A stretch of DNA of 7,313 nt, from NCBI GenBank assembly GCA_030627475.1, contig DAOURZ010000062.1:1-7313 (forward strand). The letters are read 5' to 3'. Position 1 is the stretch's first letter; each line of letters starts with the position of its first letter. The notes beneath the pieces were generated by a model, which was not told the origin of the DNA, made no database searches, and was given only the letters and a program-made list of their open reading frames with translations. The translations under genes were made by a program, and so were the position numbers. This document shows, in pieces, positions 1-6,825 of the stretch. This stretch comes from Deltaproteobacteria bacterium. Its GTDB lineage: Bacteria; Desulfobacterota; Desulfobacteria; Desulfobacterales; ETH-SRB1.

Positions 1-1254
1 GCCACATCTGAATAATGGCCCGAGAGGCCAGAAAGAAAGATTTTTTCCGGCAGCGATATGGGGGCATGGCATATTATTATTATATAATGTATGCGATAAA
101 ATCAGATAATCTATATGGCTTTTATGGCAAGGAACCAGAATTAACGGGCCCTTTTTAGACATGCTTTTTACCCTGTTAAGTACATCATTATTGACCGTTA
201 CACCTTCAAACATGGTGTTTACGACCCATTTAATAACAACTACAGCCATTCTTATTACAGCGATATTGTAGTTAGCTGCTATTTCGTCAAGATACCCATC
301 GGCTTCTTTATGTATTTTCTGGATTGGAATATTACGCTTTTTTGAATGGTTATACATGAATTTTTGAAGCCTGTTTTTTGTCAGGATATTTTCTTTCAGT
401 TCTTCTTTTGACTTCAGGATTGGCCCGAGAATGCTTCTTCTATGTTGATTGATTTGAACTAAAAGATAACGTCTTAATTGATGTGACTGCTGTTCTATGC
501 TCAGATAACGGTTTTCAGCAAGCTCTAAAAATTTTTTAAGATTAACCGGCTCTGATATTTCTACAAAAATATTGCCGGGATTTTTAAACAAAGTTACAAG
601 GCATCTTGTTTTTCCCGGCTTTTCTTCGGTTCCGAACAAAATATCAATTATACTATGAATGGACTGGTGTGGCTTTGTGCTGAAAAACATTAATTGAGGA
701 ACAATAAAAATTGGGTTTTCAATTGATTTCTGAATTTCTATAAGATAACGGATCGGATCTGCTTTTTTTCTTACAAATCTGCGATAAAAACCTTTTTTTT
801 CAACAAGAGATAATAATCCCGAATGACCGTTAATCAGCTTCTGTTTAATATATCCGTTTTTATAGGGGTTAATCAGGGCTTTATTTTGAAAAATACAACA
901 AATATGTGCGAGAAAAATCCTTAATAGCCTTAACACCGGTTGCCAGATAACTACTCTGTAATCCAGCCCTATTTCCGGAACAGGTAGTTCTTCCTGTTTA
1001 TAACGTGTGTGATAAAACAGGAAGCTAAAATAACTTTTATGCTTTGTGGTATAAACAATTATACTTTTGGGGGGAATTTGCCGAATAATTGAGGCCTGAT
1101 CCTGATCCAGTTTTACGCCGGAAAAAAAGAGTTTCAAAATCCATGATGAAAAAAAATCTGTTTTAACCGGAAGATAGCAAAGAAAGTGATTATATGTTCC
1201 TTTAAAAAATTTGTCGATCCAACTCTTTAATTTTTGTTTTATTAAGCTTATCAT
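1..1254 (-). CDS. plsB: Glycerol-3-phosphate acyltransferase, PlsB type (partial, C-terminal part outside window)
   Basis: The minus-strand frame is open for 418 codons from an ATG at 1254 to the left edge, so the C-terminal part is missing. The PlsB family transfers a fatty acyl group from acyl-ACP or acyl-CoA to position 1 of sn-glycerol-3-phosphate at the inner membrane, the first step of phospholipid synthesis. The call rests on acyltransferase block I, HKSHIDYL at residues 377-384 (catalytic H377 and D382), and block II, GKNLSFWPLGPLFR at 403-416. Both closely match the equivalent E. coli PlsB segments. Upstream of block I, EIAANYNIAVIR (about 326-337) also matches the E. coli pattern. 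The N-terminal region is about 70 residues longer than in E. coli PlsB, where block I begins near residue 306. No Shine-Dalgarno sequence precedes the ATG. An in-frame TGA lies just upstream at about 1321-1323, and the next internal ATG is far into the gene. Sure of the family; the start is less certain. Confidence 0.9.
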   Translation of the reverse strand, partial: MISLIKQKLKSWIDKFFKGTYNHFLCYLPVKTDFFSSWILKLFFSGVKLDQDQASIIRQIPPKSIIVYTTKHKSYFSFLFYHTRYKQEELPVPEIGLDYRVVIWQPVLRLLRIFLAHICCIFQNKALINPYKNGYIKQKLINGHSGLLSLVEKKGFYRRFVRKKADPIRYLIEIQKSIENPIFIVPQLMFFSTKPHQSIHSIIDILFGTEEKPGKTRCLVTLFKNPGNIFVEISEPVNLKKFLELAENRYLSIEQQSHQLRRYLLVQINQHRRSILGPILKSKEELKENILTKNRLQKFMYNHSKKRNIPIQKIHKEADGYLDEIAANYNIAVIRMAVVVIKWVVNTMFEGVTVNNDVLNRVKSMSKKGPLILVPCHKSHIDYLILSHTLYNNNMPCPHIAAGKNLSFWPLGPLFRCG

Positions 1255-1650
1255 AATTTTAGTTGTGTTATAATAGTTCAAAACACCAAGACGCAAAGAA
1301 TGAATATAAATTTTAAGGCATCACCTGCCTGCCGAAAAGCAGGTGAGAATTATCAAATATAAAATTTGAATGCAATATTAAAAACTGTAACTTAATAAGG
1401 GTGTTGAAAAGTAGGCTATTATAGCCTGATTAAGGTTCCCCATCAGGTGTTGTTTGACCCGTTTTTATCCCTTAGGAACGTGGTCGGGTCCTAATTTTTA
1501 AGACAGATCGACTTGAACGACTTTCAAACAAGGCTGTAATATCTTCGTGGAATAATTCTGTTAAATTACATCGTCATCGTATTTTATGCTATCAGACCGT
1601 GTTAACTGCGTACCCGAATCTGCTCAAGTCCAGTTTGATTTTTTAGCAGG
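1255..1650. other. Non-coding stretch with several inverted repeats
   Basis: No start codon with a ribosome binding site and no long open frame was found on either strand over these 396 bases. The longest gene-like reading is a plus-strand run from about 1476 to 1644. It has no start codon, follows a TAG and has no recognisable product. The stretch contains a strong palindrome (1321-1346), a near-perfect 15-base palindrome (1413-1427) and a possible stem with GACCCG at 1456-1461 and CGGGTC at 1485-1490. The segment around 1399-1412 (GGGTGTTGAAAAGT) resembles the terminal inverted repeats of several insertion-sequence families, but no matching second end was found. The stretch may be decayed mobile DNA or a spacer carrying small repeats. 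Confidence 0.5.
1321..1346. repeat. Small palindromic repeat (REP-like hairpin)
   Basis: TCACCTGC at 1321-1328 and GCAGGTGA at 1339-1346 form a perfect 8-bp stem around a 10-base loop. A second, outer pair, AAATTTTA at 1308-1315 and TAAAATTT at 1360-1367, could extend the structure with internal loops. The GC-rich core stands out from AT-rich surroundings, as dispersed palindromic elements often do. It lies upstream of plsB on the minus strand and has no U-run directly after the stem on either strand, so it does not look like a terminator. Only one copy is visible here, so calling it a repeat family member is inference. Confidence 0.45.
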
Positions 1651-1947
1651 TTAAAAGGCCGTTGCAATGTTTTTGCGAATATCATGATCTTGCTCTACTT
1701 GATCCTTTGTCACAAGAGATTCCTCGAAATTGAGGGCAATTAGAAGAGTCACCTTTGCGGATGGCGGGATGGTTAAAGGTGTTTTGCACTCATTGGCTAA
1801 TTCCGTTGAATCAATACCGTGAATGGCGCAATCACCCAAATTGATTTTATTTAGTTTAAATAGGCGTAGGGAATTGCCGGTATGGTCAAATATTTTTGGT
1901 GAGATAAGTGGCAATCCGATAAAGACTCTATCTTGTTGCCTGTCCAT
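1651..1947 (-). CDS. Hypothetical protein, 98 aa (uncertain gene)
   Basis: This is a 98-codon minus-strand ORF whose product I do not recognise. It has mixed charge, no obvious signal peptide, no membrane segment and no cysteine motif; the alternation of hydrophobic residues in the middle suggests beta strands. Support is weak because no clear Shine-Dalgarno sequence precedes the ATG at 1947. A -10-like TATACT lies at 1980-1985 on the minus strand, but its -35 partner is poor. In the same frame, an ATG at 2049 opens a 24-codon reading that ends in TAA at 1973-1975, followed by nine sense codons into this ORF. The ORF could therefore be the 3' part of a broken gene. It stands alone between the plsB-upstream gap and the 81-aa gene. 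Confidence 0.4.
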   Translation of the reverse strand: MDRQQDRVFIGLPLISPKIFDHTGNSLRLFKLNKINLGDCAIHGIDSTELANECKTPLTIPPSAKVTLLIALNFEESLVTKDQVEQDHDIRKNIATAF

Positions 1948-2075
1948 ACCAGGATAATCATTTTGGATTGCCTTTTAAAAGTATAAACAGGCATTTTTGA
2001 CCTTTGTAACTTTTTTGTATTGCACCCACCATTTTCGGTTTAATCCCATAATGAGTTTAAAAATCTTTGTTAACT

Positions 2076-2321
2076 TTATTTAACGATTCTGATCTTGTGT
2101 GTTTTCTGCAGTTTTGACCACAGGTTATTCATCATATCTGTGTATTCACTATCATCTACTTCTGTATCAGTTTTTTTTCTAATATACATATCGAAAATAT
2201 TTTTAAGTATTTCAACTGTTTCTTTATTCATATTAGCAAGTTCAACTCTTTCTTTCAGTGGTAACTCAGAGATGATCTCCTCAATAATTTCATCTACAGG
2301 GGATATATCTTTGTTCGACAT
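2076..2321 (-). CDS. Small hypothetical protein, 81 aa, mostly helical
   Basis: The ATG at 2321 is preceded by AGGAG at 2330-2334 with an 8-base gap, which makes this a credible gene despite its size. I do not recognise the family. The first 25 or so residues are acidic and rich in Ile and Glu (DEIIEEIISELPLKERVE), and residues about 28-50 look like an amphipathic helix. A short acidic stretch (TDTEVDDSEYTD, about 51-62) leads to a basic C-terminus. There is no signal peptide, membrane segment or metal motif, so it is probably a soluble cytoplasmic protein; the pattern would suit a small helical binding or regulatory protein, but that is a guess. It lies immediately downstream of the intrinsic terminator that follows tRNA-Pro, so its expression needs read-through or a promoter located just before the terminator. 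Confidence 0.7.
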   Translation of the reverse strand: MSNKDISPVDEIIEEIISELPLKERVELANMNKETVEILKNIFDMYIRKKTDTEVDDSEYTDMMNNLWSKLQKTHKIRIVK

Positions 2322-2329
2322 TAAATATT

Positions 2330-2334
2330 CTCCT
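2330..2334 (-). promoter_or_regulatory. Ribosome binding site of the 81-aa gene
   Basis: AGGAG on the minus strand sits 8 bases before the ATG at 2321 and only five bases after the U-run of the upstream terminator. It supports both the reality of the small gene and its start codon. Confidence 0.7.
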
Positions 2335-2339
2335 GTTAC

Positions 2340-2369
2340 AAAAAAAGCCGGGGATAGTCTCCCGGCTTT
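2340..2369 (-). terminator. Rho-independent terminator after tRNA-Pro, in the leader of the 81-aa gene
   Basis: On the minus strand, a 9-bp stem (AAAGCCGGG with CCCGGCTTT on the plus strand, 2344-2352 and 2361-2369) is closed by an 8-base loop and followed by a run of seven U (2346-2340). This is a textbook intrinsic terminator for the minus-strand transcript from tRNA-Pro. On the plus strand the stem is followed by only a short T run, so it is not an efficient terminator in that direction. Because it stands between tRNA-Pro and the 81-aa gene, it may also act as an attenuator. Confidence 0.85.
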
Positions 2370-2419
2370 AATGCAATTTTCCTTATATTATTATTATTTA
2401 ATTTGGTATTTTAATTAAA

Positions 2420-2498
<79 letters not shown>

Positions 2499-2526
2499 AT
2501 TTTGATGATTTAAAAATGAACCCGTA

Positions 2527-2553
2527 AGTATCACGCTTTTTTTGTTCGTGCAA
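2527..2553 (-). promoter_or_regulatory. Possible promoter of tRNA-Pro
   Basis: On the minus strand, TTGCAC (2553-2548) and GATACT (2532-2527) resemble sigma-70 -35 and -10 boxes, with a rather short spacing of 15 bases. They are followed by a GC-rich patch just downstream, common for stable-RNA promoters. The -10 begins about 30 bases before the tRNA 5' end. The match is modest, so this is a candidate only. Confidence 0.4.
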
Positions 2554-2584
2554 GCATAAAAAATAGTTAATTTTCGTTCAGGCA

Positions 2585-3337
2585 CTATTTATTTTGAAAA
2601 AAATCTTCTATTCCTTTGCTTATACCTTTAGCAAAATCAGATAAAACTTTTGCGTCATCTATCTCTTTTTCTTCAGCAGGGTTGCTCAGGTAACCGGTTT
2701 CTATAAATATTGCCGGCATATCCGCACCGGATAGCACCAGAACTGGTGCGCTTTGGACCTTGCATTTTGCAAATTTTATATATTCATTAATACGATTTTT
2801 CACTGATTCGGATAGCATATAACTTTTTATTTTGTGTTTGTTTTGGATATTATGCCATTGGATCAGGATATTATTGTTTTTAATTGTTTTTAATGTCACG
2901 TTTCCTGAAACAGTTTTCGGTCCTGATATTTTATTATAGTAATAGATGTATATGCCGCTTGCTTTATGTAAAAAGCTTCCGCCGGAGTGTATGCTGATAA
3001 AAAGGTCTGCTTTCAGATGGTTGGCCGCATCAATTCTGCAGGGGATATCAAGCTGGTAGTCATCTGTTCTTGTGAGAAATACATTGTATTGATCTTCAAG
3101 TTCTTTTTCAATAATATGGGCGAGTTTTAAACTTATTGTTTTTTCATAAATTCCGTTTATACCCTGAGCGCCTTTATCACGCCCTCCATGACCGGGATCT
3201 AATACAATAATTTTTTTGTTATCATAACTTGTCTTTTTTGCTATTACATCGGTTGTGCCGACCATAATGAGTAAGACTGACGATATTAATACAATAATAT
3301 AACGATAGGTTGAAAATATGTTGCAATAGATCGACAT
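2585..3337 (-). CDS. N-acetylmuramoyl-L-alanine amidase (Amidase_3 family), exported
   Basis: This 250-residue protein cuts the amide bond between N-acetylmuramic acid and L-alanine in peptidoglycan, in cell separation or wall turnover. Residues about 12-33 form a hydrophobic signal peptide or membrane anchor ending in VIA. The catalytic domain (about 42-247) shows the zinc ligands H50 (in LDPGHGG), E65 and H117 (in SIHS), and the catalytic glutamate E213 in FIETGYLSN. No LysM, AMIN or SH3 wall-binding domain is present, so it is a minimal catalytic form. The usual SIHANA-type segment after the third ligand is replaced by SIHSGGS. Residues about 135-172, between the SIHS and IET motifs, are lysine- and asparagine-rich and hold no motif I recognise. 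A weak GGGAAA stands 7 bases or so before the ATG. The gene is divergent from tRNA-Leu and upstream of tRNA-Pro on the same strand; a weak AT-rich stem (AAATAGT/ACTATTT) overlaps its stop codon. A specific name such as amiC is not justified. Confidence 0.93.
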   Translation of the reverse strand: MSIYCNIFSTYRYIIVLISSVLLIMVGTTDVIAKKTSYDNKKIIVLDPGHGGRDKGAQGINGIYEKTISLKLAHIIEKELEDQYNVFLTRTDDYQLDIPCRIDAANHLKADLFISIHSGGSFLHKASGIYIYYYNKISGPKTVSGNVTLKTIKNNNILIQWHNIQNKHKIKSYMLSESVKNRINEYIKFAKCKVQSAPVLVLSGADMPAIFIETGYLSNPAEEKEIDDAKVLSDFAKGISKGIEDFFQNK

Positions 3338-3405
3338 AAAAGCTATTTCCCATTTTTACTTGACACAGATATTGTTTAATATTACTTTTTTCAGCTAATA
3401 TTTAG

Positions 3406-3433
3406 TTTTCATCCATACACTATTTAATATTAT
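3406..3433 (+). promoter_or_regulatory. Possible promoter of tRNA-Leu and the tig operon
   Basis: TTTTCA (3406-3411) and TATTAT (3428-3433) are separated by 16 bases and resemble sigma-70 -35 and -10 boxes (four and five of six consensus bases). Transcription would begin near 3440, about 20 bases before the tRNA. The surroundings are very AT-rich, so chance matches are likely; candidate only. Confidence 0.35.
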
Positions 3434-3461
3434 TGAGTATGATGTCAAATATAAAAAATAT

Positions 3462-3548
3462 GCGAGAGTGGCGGAATTGGTAGACGCACTGGATTTAGGA
3501 TCCAGCTCTGGTAACAGAGTGGGAGTTCAAATCTCCCCTTTCGCACCA
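3462..3548 (+). tRNA. tRNA-Leu (anticodon UAG)
   Basis: An 87-base class II tRNA with encoded CCA (3546-3548). The acceptor GCGAGAG pairs with CTTTCGC with one G-U pair, the anticodon stem is CTGGA/TCCAG around loop TTTAGGA, and the anticodon TAG is at 3496-3498. The long variable arm CTCTG-GTAA-CAGAG and the T arm GGGAG-TTCAAAT-CTCCC are intact. It would read CUA/CUG-type leucine codons. No terminator with a U-run separates it from tig, 79 bases downstream. Confidence 0.98.
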
Positions 3549-3563
3549 AACAAAAATTAAATA

Positions 3564-3613
3564 CTGAGACCTTTGAAAGCGGACAAAATGAAAGCTTTTT
3601 CAAAGAGTCTAAG
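3564..3613 (+). repeat. Imperfect inverted repeat between tRNA-Leu and tig
   Basis: The left arm at 3564-3580 and the right arm at 3594-3613 share the pattern CT(G/T)AGAC-CTTTGAAA-GC as inverted copies, differing by one mismatch and two small bulges, around a 13-base loop. The transcript would form a roughly 15-bp hairpin ending five bases before the AAAGGAAG ribosome binding site of tig. There is no U-run after the stem, so it is not a standard terminator. It could be an RNA-processing site that separates tRNA from mRNA, a leader control element, or a small MITE-like insertion; which is undecided. Confidence 0.5.
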
Positions 3614-3627
3614 AAGAAAGGAAGCTT

Positions 3628-4959
3628 ATGCAAGTTGTTGTTGAAAATATTAATACCGTTAAGAAGGTGCTACATATTGAAGTTCCGGAAAAAGTTGTAG
3701 TTAGCGAGCTAGACAAGGCTTATAAGGATTTGAAAAAAAATGCCAAGGTAAAGGGTTTCCGTCCGGGAAAAACTCCACGGTCGGTTTTGGAAAACTTATA
3801 CAAAAAGGATGTTAATGCCGATATTTCTTCAAAATTAATTCAGGAGTCCCTTATAGATGCCATCAAAGAAACAAAACTGAATATTGTTGGAAGACCTGAG
3901 CTCGCACCTTCTGTTTTGGATGTAAAAGGACCATATAAATTTGATGCGACTGTTGAGATAGAGCCTGAAATTGAAGATATCGATTTCAAGGGCTTTACTC
4001 TTAAGCGAAATATATACAAGGTTAGTGATGAAGAAATGGATGTACAGCTTAAAATGCTTCAAAAAAATCTGGCTCAACAAAAAACTCTCGAAGAAGATCG
4101 TCCGGCGCGTGAGGGGGATTTTGTCCTTATAGATTATGAAGGATTTAAAGACGGTAAACCATTTATCGAAACACAGAAAACAGAAAACTTTACATTAAAG
4201 ATAGGCGACGGTCCTATTTTAAAAGAGTTTGATGAACAATTGATTGGCATGAGTACCGGTGAAATCAGGGAAATTAAGGTGCATTTTCCTGAAGACTATT
4301 TTAATGATAAACTTGCTGATCTTGAAATAACATTTAAGGCAAAACTCAATGCAATAAGGGAAGTTGTACTTCCTGCGATTGATGATAAGTTTGCAAAGGA
4401 GCTTGGCGAATTTGAAACATTGAAGCAGTTGAAGGAAGAAATAAGTAACAATTTGTCAGAAGGTTATAACAAAAGATCTGATCAGGAAATACAAGAGCAG
4501 GTTCATGCTGCATTGTTGGAAAAAACAGATTTTGAGGTTCCTGATTCCTTGATTGATTTTGAGCTTAAAGGTATAATTAAAGAAACCGAAGCTGCTTTTG
4601 CAAAGCATGGTATAACTCTGGAAGAGCGCGGTTTGACAAAAGAAGGTATTGAAGAAAAATATCGGCATATTGCAGAAAAACAGGTAAAACGCCATTTGCT
4701 CCTGAAAAAAATTGTTGCGCAAGAAAAACTGACCATTTCAAATGAAGAGCTGGAAAATACTTACAATGATATGTCCGAAGTCTTTAAGAAGCCTGTTGAA
4801 GAAATAAAGAATTTTTACACGAAGCAAGAAAACAACATTGAATTTTTAAAAAGTTCGCTACTTGAAAAAAAAGCTTTAAATCTTATTATTGAAAACAGCA
4901 GCCAGGAAATTGTTGAGGCTGAATTGGAATTAAAACATACTGAGAATAAAGGAGAATAG
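3628..4959 (+). CDS. tig: Trigger factor, ribosome-associated chaperone
   Basis: Trigger factor docks at the ribosomal exit tunnel and shields nascent chains. All three domains are present in 443 residues, close to the usual length. The N-terminal ribosome-binding domain (1 to about 145) carries the signature GFRPGK at 43-48. An FKBP-type prolyl isomerase domain follows (about 158-245, from [12 protein letters not shown]), then a helical C-terminal substrate-cradle domain. In the FKBP domain, the segment equivalent to E. coli MIPGFE reads ILKEFD (197-202), losing the Pro-Gly pair of the active-site loop; isomerase activity may be weak, which is inference. AAAGGAAG (3617-3624) ends three bases before the ATG. 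The gene heads the tig-clpP-clpX-lon run and may share a transcript with tRNA-Leu, since no promoter was seen in the 79-base gap. Family call is certain. Confidence 0.98.
   Translation: MQVVVENINTVKKVLHIEVPEKVVVSELDKAYKDLKKNAKVKGFRPGKTPRSVLENLYKKDVNADISSKLIQESLIDAIKETKLNIVGRPELAPSVLDVKGPYKFDATVEIEPEIEDIDFKGFTLKRNIYKVSDEEMDVQLKMLQKNLAQQKTLEEDRPAREGDFVLIDYEGFKDGKPFIETQKTENFTLKIGDGPILKEFDEQLIGMSTGEIREIKVHFPEDYFNDKLADLEITFKAKLNAIREVVLPAIDDKFAKELGEFETLKQLKEEISNNLSEGYNKRSDQEIQEQVHAALLEKTDFEVPDSLIDFELKGIIKETEAAFAKHGITLEERGLTKEGIEEKYRHIAEKQVKRHLLLKKIVAQEKLTISNEELENTYNDMSEVFKKPVEEIKNFYTKQENNIEFLKSSLLEKKALNLIIENSSQEIVEAELELKHTENKGE
4948..4954 (+). promoter_or_regulatory. Ribosome binding site that sets the clpP TTG start
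   Basis: AAAGGAG lies within the last codons of tig, 7 bases before the TTG at 4962. The next in-frame ATG (4977) would be 22 bases away and would delete the conserved mature N-terminus. The overlap with the tig stop region suggests translational coupling. Confidence 0.8.
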
Positions 4960-4961
4960 TT

Positions 4962-5576
4962 TTGCCATTAATACCTATGGTAATAGAACAAAGCAGCAGG
5001 GGAGAGCGTGCCTATGATATATATTCCAGGCTGCTCAAGGATAGAATAATTTTTCTTGGAACAGCCATAAATGATGAGATCGCAAATCTTTTAATTGCAC
5101 AGCTCCTTTTTCTTGAATCAGAAGATCCTGATAAGGATATAAATTTTTATGTAAATTCTCCCGGAGGATCGGTTACATCCGGTCTGGCTGTATATGATAC
5201 CATGCAGTACATTAAACCTGATATTGCAACAGTATGTGTGGGGCAGGCTGCCAGCATGGGCGCACTTTTACTTGCCGCCGGCACAAAAAAAAAGCGTTAT
5301 TCCCTGCCTAACTCAAGAATTTTAATCCACCAGCCTATGGGAGGATTTCAGGGGCAGGCCTCGGATATTGCAATTCAGGCCAAAGAAATCCTTAAGGTAA
5401 AGGATACCCTGAATAAAATATTAGCTCACCATACAGGCAAGAAACTTGAACAAATACAGGCTGATACGGACCGAGATTTTTTCATGGCAGGTGATGAGGC
5501 GAAAGAATACGGGCTCATAGATCACGTAATTATTAACAGAGATGACCTTGACCATATAGAAAAAGCGGAGGCGTAA
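4962..5576 (+). CDS. clpP: ATP-dependent Clp protease proteolytic subunit ClpP
   Basis: ClpP forms a double heptameric serine-protease chamber that degrades proteins fed in by ClpX or ClpA. The catalytic triad is visible as S98 (in GQAASMGA), H123 (in LIHQPMGG) and D172 (in TDRDFFM). The oligomer-forming core and the handle-region helix (about 132-158) are intact, and the length of 204 residues is normal. The start is a TTG chosen because of the well-placed AAAGGAG. With this start the protein begins [10 protein letters not shown], which corresponds almost exactly to the processed N-terminus of E. coli ClpP, so there is no propeptide to remove beyond perhaps the first residue. The gap to tig is 2 bases and to clpX is 1 base; this is the standard ClpXP pair. 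Family and catalytic competence are certain. Confidence 0.98.
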   Translation: MPLIPMVIEQSSRGERAYDIYSRLLKDRIIFLGTAINDEIANLLIAQLLFLESEDPDKDINFYVNSPGGSVTSGLAVYDTMQYIKPDIATVCVGQAASMGALLLAAGTKKKRYSLPNSRILIHQPMGGFQGQASDIAIQAKEILKVKDTLNKILAHHTGKKLEQIQADTDRDFFMAGDEAKEYGLIDHVIINRDDLDHIEKAEA

Positions 5577-5577
5577 A

Positions 5578-6822
5578 ATGGCAAAAAAAAGGAACACGAA
5601 TGATAATCTTTTCTGTTCATTTTGCGGTAAAAATCAGAAAGAAGTTACCAAGCTGATTGCCGGGCCGGCGGTATATATATGCGATGAGTGCATTCAGCTC
5701 TGTAGCGAAATTATTGATGAGGAAAGCGAAAAAGTTATAGAAGAAGTTGAGCGGTTTCTGACTCCAAAAGAGATTAACATGATGCTTGATGATTATGTGA
5801 TTGAACAGGATACGGCAAAAAAGGTTCTTTCCGTTGCTGTTTACAATCATTATAAAAGGCTTGAGTCTTTGGCCGGAACAGAAGATATTGAAATCCAGAA
5901 AAGTAATATCCTTCTGATAGGGCCTACCGGTTGCGGAAAAACTTTGCTTGCACATACGCTTGCCAAATTTCTTAATGTTCCTTTTACAATAGCAGATGCC
6001 ACAAACCTCACGGAAGCAGGATATGTTGGTGAAGATGTTGAAAACATTATCCTTTCATTACTTCAAAATGCCGATTACGATGTTGAGAAAGCCAAAAGAG
6101 GAATTGTTTATATTGACGAAATTGACAAGATTGCACGAAAATCCGATAATCCCTCTATTACACGTGATGTTTCAGGAGAAGGCGTTCAGCAGGCATTGTT
6201 AAAAATTATAGAGGGAACTAGCGCAAATGTTCCGCCAAAGGGTGGAAGAAAGCATCCACAGCAGGATTTTGTCAAGGTTGATACCTCAAACATACTTTTT
6301 ATTTGCGGTGGAACCTTTACCGGCCTTGAACAGATAATCCAGCGGCGTCTAGGCGAAAAAGTTATGGGTTTTGGCGCAAAGATTATCAAGCAGGAAGAGA
6401 AAAGTATTGGGGATATTCTTAAAATGCTTCAACCTGAAGACCTTATGAAATTTGGTCTTATTCCGGAATTTGTCGGTCGTTTGCCGGTAGTTGCTACGCT
6501 TAATGAATTAAATGAAACAGCGTTGATTAGAATACTTAAAGAACCAAAGAATGCTTTGATTAAGCAGTTTAAAAAACTTTTTGAGATTGAAGGCGTAAAT
6601 CTAAGACTTACAGACAGCGCTATTGCAGCTATCGCCAAGGAGGCATTGAAACGAAAAGCAGGCGCAAGAGGGCTTCGGGCAATACTGGAAAACTGCATGT
6701 TAGATATTATGTTTGAAATTCCTTCTATAAAAAATGTCAAGGAATGCGTGATAGGTGAAGATGTTATTCTGAATAAGGAAGAGCCGATCCTGCTGTATGA
6801 GCAGACAAAGAAACAAGCGTAG
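5578..6822 (+). CDS. clpX: ATP-dependent Clp protease ATP-binding subunit ClpX
   Basis: ClpX is the hexameric AAA+ unfoldase that recognises tagged substrates such as ssrA peptides and threads them into ClpP. The N-terminal zinc-binding domain has C13, C16, C35 and C38. The AAA+ core has Walker A GPTGCGKT (115-122), pore-1 loop GYVG (148-151), Walker B VYIDE (177-181), pore-2 RKH (224-226) and a sensor-II segment in GARGLR near the C-terminal small domain. The ClpP-docking tripeptide, normally IGF or LGF, reads MGF at 263-265. At 414 residues the length is normal. GGAGG at 5567-5571, inside the end of clpP, is 6 bases before the ATG, so the two genes are translationally coupled, fitting balanced ClpXP production. 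Certain. Confidence 0.99.
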   Translation: MAKKRNTNDNLFCSFCGKNQKEVTKLIAGPAVYICDECIQLCSEIIDEESEKVIEEVERFLTPKEINMMLDDYVIEQDTAKKVLSVAVYNHYKRLESLAGTEDIEIQKSNILLIGPTGCGKTLLAHTLAKFLNVPFTIADATNLTEAGYVGEDVENIILSLLQNADYDVEKAKRGIVYIDEIDKIARKSDNPSITRDVSGEGVQQALLKIIEGTSANVPPKGGRKHPQQDFVKVDTSNILFICGGTFTGLEQIIQRRLGEKVMGFGAKIIKQEEKSIGDILKMLQPEDLMKFGLIPEFVGRLPVVATLNELNETALIRILKEPKNALIKQFKKLFEIEGVNLRLTDSAIAAIAKEALKRKAGARGLRAILENCMLDIMFEIPSIKNVKECVIGEDVILNKEEPILLYEQTKKQA

Positions 6823-6825
6823 ACT

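Noticed and set aside
1456..1490. Possible structured RNA stem GACCCG/CGGGTC
   Set aside because: A 6-bp pairing over 35 bases with a competing alternative (GGTTCC with GGAAC) is expected by chance without comparative support.
1476..1644. Plus-strand protein-like reading
   Set aside because: No start codon or ribosome binding site, a TAG immediately upstream and no recognisable product. Kept only as a comment on the non-coding stretch.
2095..2418. Plus-strand 107-codon ORF rich in hydrophobic residues
   Set aside because: It is the complement of the 81-aa gene and its terminator. The hydrophobic, Ser-rich composition is typical of an antisense shadow of an acidic, Lys-rich protein.
2561..2590. 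Possible terminator of the amidase gene (AAATAGT/ACTATTT stem)
   Set aside because: The stem is 7 bp with a single G-C pair and a 16-base loop, too weak to call in AT-rich DNA, although a short U-run follows on the minus strand.
3445..3633. Minus-strand 62-codon ORF across tRNA-Leu
   Set aside because: It is the antisense of a complete tRNA gene, a common source of false ORFs, and has no ribosome binding site.
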